Shown: positions 58,513-64,000 of the stretch, piece after piece
How the letters are laid out: the number at the start of each line of letters is the position of its first letter
Position numbering within the stretch: the first letter of the stretch is position 1
Origin: Robiginitalea aestuariiviva
GTDB taxonomy: Bacteria > Bacteroidota > Bacteroidia > Flavobacteriales > Flavobacteriaceae
DNA length: 64,000 nt
Assembly: GCF_029537735.1 (NCBI RefSeq)
Contig: NZ_JARPUQ010000002.1
Location: forward strand, 260,608 to 324,607
Direction: 5' to 3'
Made by a program: the position numbers and the translations under genes
The notes under the pieces: model-generated
Databases searched by the model: none
The model's input: only the letters and a program-made list of their open reading frames with translations
Told to the model about the DNA's origin: nothing

Positions 58513-59910
58513 ATGTCAACAAAAACCAAGGTAAAGGAGCTTTCCAAATCGGATTTGGAAGCTTTTGCCAGCCAGATCAGAGGGGATGTCATATTCCCTG
58601 AGGATGAGAAGTACAACCAGACCCGGAAGGTCTACAATGCCATGATAGACAAGCGTCCAGGTCTGTTTGTAATGTGCGTGGACGTAGCCGACGTGATCTA
58701 TGCCGTCAATTTTGGCCGGGAACACAACCTGCTGGTCGCTGTGCGCGGCGGGGGCCACAACGGCGGGGGCCTGGGGTTGTGTAACGACGGGATGGTCATA
58801 GACCTCTCCGGCATCAAATTCGTGCATGTAGATACGGACCAGCGCACCGTGAGGGTGGGCGGGGGCAATGTATGGGGCGAGGTAGACCACGCCACCCATC
58901 CGTTTGGCCTAGCGGTACCCGCCGGGATTATTTCCAGCACCGGCGTTGGGGGGCTTACTCTGGGCGGCGGGGTAGGATACCTGTCGCGAAAATACGGCCT
59001 CACCATAGACAACCTGCTTGAGGCAGACATGGTGCTGGCCGACGGCTCCTTTGTTACGGTGAATGCCAACCAAAATGCCGATTTGTTCTGGGCCATCCGG
59101 GGCGGGGGCGGCAATTATGGCATTGTAACTTCTTTTAAATTCCAGGCCCACCCGGTGAAAACGGTGGTGGGAGGCCCTACCCTGTGGCCTATTGAGCGGA
59201 TAGATGAGGTGATGGCATGGTACCACGATTTTATCCATAAAGCCCCGGACGAGTTGAACGGCTTTATCGCAACCCTGGTGATCCCGGGCCCGCCCTTCCC
59301 GGAATCCCTGCACAACAGGATGTTCTGCGGTATTGTCTGGGCGTATCTGGGCGACCCTGCCCGGCAAGAGAAGGTGTTCAAACCCGTCATGGCGATGGAG
59401 CCGGAGTTCCACCATGTGGGCGAAATGCCCTATCCCTCCCTGCAAACCCTCTTTGACGGTATGCTGCCTCCGGGCCTGCAGTGGTACTGGCGTGCCGATT
59501 ACTTCCAGGAACTGGGGCCGGAAGTGCGGGCCCAGCACCTGGAATTCGGTTCCAGGATCCCCACGCCCCTTTCGCAGATGCATCTCTACCCGATTAGCGG
59601 GGCCGCCGGCCGGGTGGGGAAGGAAGATACGCCCTGGGCCAACCGGGATGCCTTATACGCCGGGGTGATTGTGGGGGTAGACCCGGACCCCGCCAATGCC
59701 TCCAAAATCACGGACTGGTGCAAGGACTACTGGGAAGCCCTGCACCCGTATTCCACCGGCGGGGCCTACCTGAACTTTATTATGGACGAAGGGCAGGAAC
59801 GGATCAAGGCCAGCTACAAAGGCAATTATGAAAGGCTTGCAAGAATCAAAAAGAAGTACGATCCCGGGAATTTCTTCCGGGTAAACCAGAATATCGTTCC
59901 CGCGGAATGA
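58513..59910 (+). CDS. FAD-linked oxidase, berberine-bridge-enzyme type
   Basis: The 465-residue protein has a PCMH-type FAD domain (CVDVADVIYAVNFGREHNLLVAVRGGGHNGGGLG) with His82 as the probable 8-alpha-histidyl FAD attachment. It then has GGGNVWGEVDHATHPFGLAVPAG and STGVGGLTLGGGVGYLSRKYG, and a C-terminal BBE segment (YERLARIKKKYDPGNFFRVNQNI). The second, cysteinyl FAD link of bicovalent members is missing (Leu-Ser-Arg at that place), so monocovalent flavin is expected. No signal peptide is visible. Such enzymes oxidise sugars, alcohols or alkaloids using O2. It lies 43 bases after the cyclase-globin gene and is probably co-transcribed, ending at a strong terminator. Confidence 0.92.
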   Translation: MSTKTKVKELSKSDLEAFASQIRGDVIFPEDEKYNQTRKVYNAMIDKRPGLFVMCVDVADVIYAVNFGREHNLLVAVRGGGHNGGGLGLCNDGMVIDLSGIKFVHVDTDQRTVRVGGGNVWGEVDHATHPFGLAVPAGIISSTGVGGLTLGGGVGYLSRKYGLTIDNLLEADMVLADGSFVTVNANQNADLFWAIRGGGGNYGIVTSFKFQAHPVKTVVGGPTLWPIERIDEVMAWYHDFIHKAPDELNGFIATLVIPGPPFPESLHNRMFCGIVWAYLGDPARQEKVFKPVMAMEPEFHHVGEMPYPSLQTLFDGMLPPGLQWYWRADYFQELGPEVRAQHLEFGSRIPTPLSQMHLYPISGAAGRVGKEDTPWANRDALYAGVIVGVDPDPANASKITDWCKDYWEALHPYSTGGAYLNFIMDEGQERIKASYKGNYERLARIKKKYDPGNFFRVNQNIVPAE

Positions 59911-59915
59911 GAGCG

Positions 59916-59947
59916 AAATCCCCTGCTTGGCAGGGGATTTTGTTTTT
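59916..59947 (+). terminator. rho-independent terminator after the FAD oxidase gene
   Basis: AAATCCCCTGC (59916-59926) pairs with GCAGGGGATTT (59930-59940) around TTG and is followed by TGTTTTT. Confidence 0.92.
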
Positions 59948-59974
59948 CTGATTTCGGATAGATTAGACTAGGGG

Positions 59975-60497
59975 CAGGATTACCTACGGTGATCCTGAGT
60001 GTGCTCCCGCCTGAAAATGCAAACCCAGCACGGCCGCAGGCCGTGCGGGTTTGTTTTCCGTCCCCACTTTCAGACGCAAGCGCCTGACGCGGGTCCGAAA
60101 AACAAAACCCCGCAACGAGAGTTGCGGGGTTTGCGCTTTAAGTGACCACGCCAGATTACGCCGCTTCGCGTCGTTTTCCTGACGATCCCGTAGTCTAAAT
60201 GAAAAGCTCGCCAAACTATCGTTTGGCTTCTTTTTTCGCCCTCCCTTCGGCAATCAAGCAAGTTTGTTGCCGCGCTCAGACGAAAAAAGCCCGCCTTGCG
60301 GGCGAGCTTTTCATTCTTAAGTGACCACGCCAGGATTAGTTCCTGATCCATGTCTAAGACCCTTCTGCAAATAGGAAACCTTGCAAAGCCATTAGGCTTT
60401 GCGGTTCTTTTTTCGTCCCCGCCTTACAAAAGCGAACTTTTGACGCCGGGTCCAAAAAAATAACCCCGCTCCAAGGAGCGGGGTTTCCTGCTTGATG
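59975..60497 (-). repeat. Three structured tandem units of about 178 nt carrying copies of the tRNA-Arg 3' end
   Basis: The tRNA 3' portion TGACCACGCCAGGATT (plus-strand sense) recurs at 60322, as TGACCACGCCAGATT at 60143 and as CAGGATTA at 59975, with steps of 176, 179 and 177 bases from the tRNA. Each unit shows the same folding plan. It has a terminator-like hairpin (arms 60462-60472/60475-60485; 60289-60294/60298-60303; 60106-60116/60121-60131), a central hairpin (60427-60432/60437-60442; 60248-60253/60267-60272; 60071-60076/60081-60086) and a third hairpin (60383-60390/60395-60402; 60210-60216/60221-60227; 60028-60035/60039-60046). An outer stem closes it (60373-60380/60482-60489; 60198-60212/60301-60315; 60019-60026/60127-60134). 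Stem sequences differ while pairing is kept. No protein frame explains this. Confidence 0.8.
60454..60485 (-). terminator. Terminator-like hairpin of tRNA-Arg
   Basis: On the minus strand AACCCCGCTCC-TT-GGAGCGGGGTT is followed by TTATTTTTTT, 13 bases after the tRNA 3' end. It is the first hairpin of the repeat units described for 59975-60497. Confidence 0.8.
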
Positions 60498-60571
60498 TGA
60501 CCACGCCAGGATTCAAACCTGGAACCTTCTGAGCCGTAATCAGATGCGCTATTCAGTTGCGCCACGTGGCC
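60498..60571 (-). tRNA. tRNA-Arg(ACG)
   Basis: On the minus strand a 74-base cloverleaf runs from 60571 to 60498. The acceptor stem is GGCCACG/CGTGGTC with discriminator A, the D arm contains GCGCAACTGAATAGCGC, the anticodon stem is TCTGA/TCAGA around TTACGGC (anticodon ACG), and the T arm is CCAGG TTTGAAT CCTGG. The first anticodon base would be edited to inosine. No CCA is encoded. Its 3' end is duplicated downstream. Confidence 0.96.
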
Positions 60572-60647
60572 GATGGGTTTCCCTTAAAAAGGGATGCAAA
60601 TATATTTCTTTTTACTTTTAAGGCAAAATATCAACCGCGGGTTTTAC

Positions 60648-61160
60648 ATGAATTTTAAAGCGCATATCCGGGACGTGCCGGATTTTCCTGCTCCGGGCAT
60701 TGTTTTTAAGGATATTACCACCCTGCTGGAGCACCCGGAGGCATTCCGGGCGGCGGCGGATGCGCTGCTGGCCTTTGCCGATGGGCTGGAAGTAGACAAG
60801 GTGGTGGGCATTGAAAGCCGCGGGTTTTTCTTTGCGCCCTTGCTGGCCCGCGAACTGGGGGCGGGGTTTATCCCGGCCCGCAAGCCGGGCAAGCTCCCCA
60901 GGCGCACCCAGCGGCAGGATTACGAACTGGAGTACGGGACGGATGCCCTGGAGCTTCATGCGGAGAGCATTTCCCCGGGAGATAAGGTTTTGGTGCACGA
61001 CGACGTACTGGCCACCGGGGGTACGGCCCGGGCCCTGTGCGACCTGGTAACCGCCCTGGGCGGGCAGGTGGTGCAATGTAATTTCCTGATAGAACTTACC
61101 TTCCTGGGCGGGCGGCAGAAGCTGGAAGGCCTCCCCCTGAAGGCCTTGGTGCGCTACTGA
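60648..61160 (+). CDS. apt: Adenine phosphoribosyltransferase
   Basis: Apt converts adenine and PRPP to AMP. The 170-residue protein begins MNFKAHIRDVPDFPAPGIVFKDITTLL, contains VVGIESRGFFFAPLLARELGAGFIPARKPGKLP and the PRPP-binding loop VLVHDDVLATGGTARALCDLV. The length is right for the family. The start at 60648 replaces an earlier frame opening (60594) that adds unrelated residues. Its 3' end overlaps by seven bases the convergent 51-residue gene on the minus strand. Confidence 0.96.
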   Translation: MNFKAHIRDVPDFPAPGIVFKDITTLLEHPEAFRAAADALLAFADGLEVDKVVGIESRGFFFAPLLARELGAGFIPARKPGKLPRRTQRQDYELEYGTDALELHAESISPGDKVLVHDDVLATGGTARALCDLVTALGGQVVQCNFLIELTFLGGRQKLEGLPLKALVRY

Positions 61161-61309
61161 CCCAGGGCATTACGCGTTACGTAATACCGCCAGCCAATCA
61201 GGGCCAGTTGCCATTTGCGGGCTTTGGCCAGGTCCAGCTGCCTTTTACTCAGGGAAGGCAGGAGCCATTTGTTGAGGCGGGCCAGGAGGCGGAAGAGGGT
61301 TTGCTTCAT
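61154..61309 (-). CDS. Small basic protein, 51 aa, conserved in Bacteroidota
   Basis: Reading the minus strand from 61309 gives MKQTLFRLLARLNKWLLPSL, then SKRQLDLAKARKWQLALIGW and RYYVTRNALGQ. The composition is basic and amphipathic, with the core LPSLSKRQLDLAKARKWQLA and the WRYYVTRNAL end. I recall similar 45-55-residue proteins in flavobacteria, sometimes mislabelled SsrA-binding protein, with no known role. A TATCTTTG box on the minus strand (61321-61314) lies only four bases before the ATG, so the message could be nearly leaderless. It overlaps the 3' end of apt. Confidence 0.7.
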   Translation of the reverse strand: MKQTLFRLLARLNKWLLPSLSKRQLDLAKARKWQLALIGWRYYVTRNALGQ

Positions 61310-61325
61310 ACCCCCAAAGATACTC

Positions 61326-61359
61326 GGTAAAAAAGAAAGGCTGCCCGCGGGCAGCCTTT
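61326..61359 (-). terminator. Terminator hairpin on the minus strand
   Basis: A 24-base perfect palindrome (61336-61359) with arms AAAGGCTGCCCG and CGGGCAGCCTTT is followed on the minus strand by TTTCTTTTTT. It lies 27 bases after the 20-codon frame and before the 51-codon gene, so it should end the short transcript from 61500. Confidence 0.8.
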
Positions 61360-61385
61360 CCTCGTGTTGGGGTTTGGCGCGGCGC

Positions 61386-61448
61386 TCAGAACAGGACCGA
61401 AATCAGGGCGATAACGAATTGCAGTACATATTTGGCGAGGGCGATCAT
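61386..61448 (-). CDS. Putative 20-residue hydrophobic peptide
   Basis: From ATG at 61448 the minus strand encodes MIALAKYVLQ FVIALISVLF and a TGA stop. The peptide is a single membrane-spanning segment with one Lys near its start. A promoter-like element (61532-61500) is upstream and a perfect terminator hairpin is downstream, so the unit looks like an independent small transcript of about 150 bases. No recognisable Shine-Dalgarno precedes the ATG, which is usual in Bacteroidota. It could be a small membrane peptide or a type I toxin-like peptide, or the RNA may be the functional product. Confidence 0.45.
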   Translation of the reverse strand: MIALAKYVLQFVIALISVLF

Positions 61449-61499
61449 AAGGCGGGAGTTTTTTGGAATTAGTGCTGTTATTGATTGTTCGTTGAGGGC

Positions 61500-61532
61500 C
61501 GAATATATGAGGAGGCGCAAATGGCCTCCAAA
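61500..61532 (-). promoter_or_regulatory. Promoter-like element for the 20-codon frame
   Basis: On the minus strand TTTG (61532-61529) is followed after 21 bases by TATATTCG (61507-61500), a close variant of the -33/-7 consensus. Transcription from here would reach the ATG at 61448 after about 45 bases. Confidence 0.45.
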
Positions 61533-61763
61533 TATTTTCTCTTAAAATAATGGAATTAAATACATTATTGTAAGTAATAAAATCCTTTAAACAACAATAT
61601 GTAACCTTTTTCTCTACGATTGGGTTACATATATTAATTGTTCAGTTCCTTTGAGGTTATAAAGTATCGGTTTTCAAGGGCCTTTTTGCGGGTATTTTGG
61701 ATTTTCTAGGCGAAAAACGGGTCAAAAAAGGCCGTTTTAATGGGGTTGCATTTTTTCCCATTA
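61533..61763. other. AT-rich intergenic region with inverted repeat
   Basis: No gene is seen in these 230 bases. ATATGTAACC (61597-61606) and GGTTACATAT (61623-61632) form a ten-base inverted repeat with a 16-base spacer in a markedly AT-rich stretch. It could be an operator or a transcript hairpin. A plus-strand open frame at 61697-61924 has no coding character and lies opposite the M56 gene end. Confidence 0.5.
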
Positions 61764-61792
61764 AAAAAGCCGGGCACGGTGCCCGGCTTTTT
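61764..61792 (-). terminator. Terminator of the M56/BlaI operon
   Basis: AAAAAGCCGGGCA (61764-61776) pairs with TGCCCGGCTTTTT (61780-61792) around CGG. On the minus strand TTTTTTAATGGG follows, 25 bases after the M56 stop. Confidence 0.9.
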
Positions 61793-61816
61793 CATGCGCA
61801 ACGGGATGGGTGGCAT

Positions 61817-63733
61817 TTACTTTTTGGTGGTAATCAGGATCACCCCGTCTTTGGCTTTTTTGCCATAGGCCTCAATGGCTTTTTCGCCTTTAAGGACTTC
61901 GATGTGGTCAATGTTGTCCGGTGAAAGTGCCTTCATTTTTTTCTCGCTGGCCTTTTTGCCGTCAATATAGATCAGGGGTTGGCCGCCGTCCCCGGCTTCC
62001 ACAAAGAAAAAGCTGCCGGTTTTAGGGGAAATCACCTCCAGGTCCGCCTCGTTATCGGATTCCTTCATGATCATCACTTCGGTTTGCACATTGTCCTTGT
62101 TGGCTTCCCGGATCCGGATTTTCTGAACCTTGCCTTCCTCCAGGCCTTCCTGCATCTGTTCGAATTCCGCCTCGCTGATCTGTTTCCCATCCATGATAAT
62201 GACCTGTTCCCCGTCCTCTTCGCGGATTTCCACGGTATGGGTAATGGCCCTTCCATGTGGGATTTCCTCAATCTCCTGGCTTTCGCCGTCCCGCTTTACA
62301 TGAATCTTGTGGATCTGTATATCCGCATCGGAATCTGCGTCGATTTCCTTGAGCTTCACCAGGATTTTTTTGGCGGTGCCCCCGGCTTTCAGGGTTTCGG
62401 CGTCCACTTCCTCCTCATTGATGAAGTAGACATTTTTACCGGATACCTCGTGCACCTTAATCGTTTCCTCTTCCGCTCCGTCTCCGGTTTTATATACCCA
62501 AACATGGGTGTTTTTATCCCCTTCCGGGCTGCTCAGGTGAAGGGTATGCCCTTTTTTGGATACCTGGCTGGCCTCGCCAATAAAGATGCCCCCTTCGGTA
62601 TTGATCCGGATTACAATGTTTCGGATGGGTTCTTCCTCGCTAATGGCATAGGTGCCGCTAAAGCTGTCCCCCTTCTCGGATTTGCCCTTGATATCTAAAT
62701 CGATGCCGGTGATTTCACCCTTTGCATTGCGAACGGTGGTATAGCTGAAATCCGCCCCTTCCGCAGCCATTTTTGCTTTGATCTCCAGCAGCTGCTCGTC
62801 CGAGGTGTCTTTGCCAATCACGAATTCCAGGACTTTTTCTGCCGTTGCAGCCTGAGGCGGGGTGCCTTCCAGCACATAGACGGTACGAACGTTAAAGGCC
62901 ATCAGGAAGATGCCCAGTACGGGCAGGATAATCAGGTGTTTCAGGCGCCGGGCGCTTTTGGATTGGTTTTGTTGTAACATAAGGATTCGTTTTTTGATGA
63001 ATGAACTATAAAAGGTGTTAACCAGGGGAGGCGAAAGCCTGTTCCCCGCTGAGACCCGGAGCAGGGCGTACTGGTACGCCTTTACCGATCTGGTGCGGGC
63101 CACGGTATGGGCGTCCGCCAGGAACTCCAGGTTTTGTTGGATGCTTTTCAGGTACCACCAGCTTATGGGGTTGGCCCAGAGGACTACGGCGGCCAGGCGC
63201 CCCAGCAGGATATCCAGGGAATGGTAAGCTGCAGCATGGGCCCGTTCGTGTTCCAGGATCAGTTCCAGTTCCCGTTCCTGATGCCGGTCCGGGTTGTAAA
63301 AGATGTACCGGAAGAAGGAGAAGGGGGCGTCTACCTGCCGGCTGGGCAGGTACCGGAATTTCCCCCGGGGTTCCGCCCGGTGGCGGTGCACCAGGCGCAG
63401 GATGCTCCAAAGCTGCCAAAGCAGGAGGGTTAACCCCAGGCCGGCCCCGGCCAGGTACCCCCACCCCAGGTAGGTACCCCAGGACAGGGCCGGTGCCGCT
63501 TCCGCTGCCTGCAGGGCGCCGGAAGCAGTGGATTGGGATCCTGCCGTGGCGGTCAGGGTTACCGTACGGGTAAATTCTACCAGGGGCAGCACCAGGGCTG
63601 CGGCCAGGCCTGCCAGCAGGTAAGCGCGGTTCAGGCCAAAGTGCGTTTCCCGTTTCAGGTAGGTCTGGTAGGAGAGGTAGAAGAGCCCCAGAATGGCGGA
63701 GGCCTTCAACAGGTACATGCCAAGCGCTTCCAT
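61817..63733 (-). CDS. M56-family (BlaR1/MecR1-type) membrane metallopeptidase
   Basis: The 638-residue protein has four N-terminal membrane helices (about 7-24, 37-55, 88-110 and 272-288). A zinc peptidase site lies between the third and fourth: His162-Glu163-Arg-Ala-His166 (LEHERAHAAAYH), with EFLADAH downstream as the third-ligand region. The large remainder (about 295-638) is acidic and Lys-rich, and ends in PDNIDHIEVLKGEKAIEAYGKKAKDGVILITTKK, which copies the TonB-receptor plug motif. These proteins sense an envelope signal and inactivate a BlaI-type repressor. Its ATG overlaps the stop of the BlaI gene (ATGA), so the two are coupled. Confidence 0.9.
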   Translation of the reverse strand: MEALGMYLLKASAILGLFYLSYQTYLKRETHFGLNRAYLLAGLAAALVLPLVEFTRTVTLTATAGSQSTASGALQAAEAAPALSWGTYLGWGYLAGAGLGLTLLLWQLWSILRLVHRHRAEPRGKFRYLPSRQVDAPFSFFRYIFYNPDRHQERELELILEHERAHAAAYHSLDILLGRLAAVVLWANPISWWYLKSIQQNLEFLADAHTVARTRSVKAYQYALLRVSAGNRLSPPLVNTFYSSFIKKRILMLQQNQSKSARRLKHLIILPVLGIFLMAFNVRTVYVLEGTPPQAATAEKVLEFVIGKDTSDEQLLEIKAKMAAEGADFSYTTVRNAKGEITGIDLDIKGKSEKGDSFSGTYAISEEEPIRNIVIRINTEGGIFIGEASQVSKKGHTLHLSSPEGDKNTHVWVYKTGDGAEEETIKVHEVSGKNVYFINEEEVDAETLKAGGTAKKILVKLKEIDADSDADIQIHKIHVKRDGESQEIEEIPHGRAITHTVEIREEDGEQVIIMDGKQISEAEFEQMQEGLEEGKVQKIRIREANKDNVQTEVMIMKESDNEADLEVISPKTGSFFFVEAGDGGQPLIYIDGKKASEKKMKALSPDNIDHIEVLKGEKAIEAYGKKAKDGVILITTKK

Positions 63734-64000
63734 CAGTCTTTTTGTTTTTCGATGTGTTGGATAATTTCCCGCAATTCGTCTGCGGAAATTTTTTCTTCCC
63801 GTGCAAAAAAGGAAACCAGGCCTTTATAACTGTGGTCGAAGAAATCCGCCAGGGTTTCGCCTATGAACTCCTTTCGATAGGCCTCTTTGGTTACCGTTGG
63901 GAAATACCGGTGGGTGTTCCCAAAGGCCTCATGGCCTACATATCCTTTTTCCTCCAGGTTGCGCACCATGGTAGACAGGGTATTGTAGTGGGGCTTGGGT
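63733..64000 (-). CDS. BlaI/MecI/CopY-type repressor, 5' end beyond window
   Basis: The visible C-terminal 88 residues read KPHYNTLSTMVRNLEEKGYV and on to DFFDHSYKGLVSFFAREEKISADELREIIQHIEKQKD. The first part is helix 3 and the wing of the BlaI winged helix (usual motif NTVSTMVRNLEKKGYV) and the second the dimerisation domain. The start codon is off the right edge. It overlaps the downstream M56 gene by four bases. The partner proteins form the usual repressor/antirepressor pair. Confidence 0.92.
   Translation of the reverse strand, partial: PKPHYNTLSTMVRNLEEKGYVGHEAFGNTHRYFPTVTKEAYRKEFIGETLADFFDHSYKGLVSFFAREEKISADELREIIQHIEKQKD

Noticed and set aside
59984-60351. Short minus-strand frames in the tRNA-Arg downstream region
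   Set aside because: They run through the structured repeats and hairpins; the apparent peptides change between repeat units, while the RNA pairing is conserved.
59975-60571. Integrated mobile element at tRNA-Arg
   Set aside because: The duplicated tRNA ends are suggestive of attachment sites, but the intervals are only about 178 nt, carry no integrase and share a common fold, so tandem structured repeats explain them better.

Overview
The window looks like chromosome from a relatively GC-rich marine member of the Flavobacteriaceae (Bacteroidota). The grounds are the Bacteroidota-type -7 promoter box TAnnTTTG upstream of many starts, a SusC/SusD pair, numerous lipoproteins with short SGC/AGC-type lipoboxes, and Bacteroidota-specific families (DUF4293 beside rho, DUF1599, BT_3928-like DoxX, DUF3667, GNAT-nitrilase fusion, M56/BlaI pair). 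A Robiginitalea-like genome would fit, but the genus is a guess.

Layout. 0-6.4 kb is housekeeping: two tRNA-Glu(UUC), rpsT, rho with DUF4293, a phosphodiesterase, a block of about 104-nt intergenic repeats, and truA. 6.3-14.9 kb holds an ABC exporter, then folP-cdaA-DUF3667 on the minus strand, and a plus-strand run DUF1599, DoxX/thioredoxin-like/DUF6624 fusion, tpiA, prmA, clpS.

14.9-33.3 kb is a polysaccharide utilization locus that reads as a beta-1,3-glucan (laminarin-type) system. It contains a triple-tyrosine/HTH sensor-regulator, SusC, SusD, a PKD lipoprotein with four 171-residue repeats, a GH16 laminarinase lipoprotein, an MFS sugar porter, a clan GH-A lipoprotein resembling GH158, and a large cytoplasmic GH94/GH149/GH161-type phosphorylase. 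The proposed flow is surface capture and endo-cleavage, TonB-dependent uptake, further periplasmic trimming, MFS import and cytoplasmic phosphorolysis to glucose-1-phosphate.

33.3-41.7 kb is a mixed accessory stretch: lipoproteins, a 5'-nucleotidase, an S33 hydrolase, a YfcC-type carrier, an AraC regulator and a serine hydrolase. 42-48 kb holds katG with an OxyR-like half site, an SPFH protein with a tiny ribbon-helix-helix gene, a GNAT-nitrilase fusion, DinB and SRPBCC proteins. 48-54.3 kb carries PhzF, a D-amino-acid transaminase-like enzyme, an MFS transporter and an S9 peptidase fused to a formylglycine-generating-enzyme-like domain.

54.3-60 kb is the most unusual part. A two-component system faces a gene fusing a [2Fe-2S] ferredoxin domain, a class III nucleotide cyclase and a globin, followed by a FAD oxidase of the berberine-bridge type. 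The shared intergenic region carries two dyads of TGTGA/TCACA type.

60-60.6 kb contains tRNA-Arg(ACG), whose 3' end recurs downstream at about 178-nt intervals, each copy attached to a structured unit with conserved folding but diverged sequence. It resembles the rtT repeats of E. coli tyrT. The window ends with apt, two very small minus-strand genes, and a BlaI/M56 BlaR-like pair cut by the window edge.
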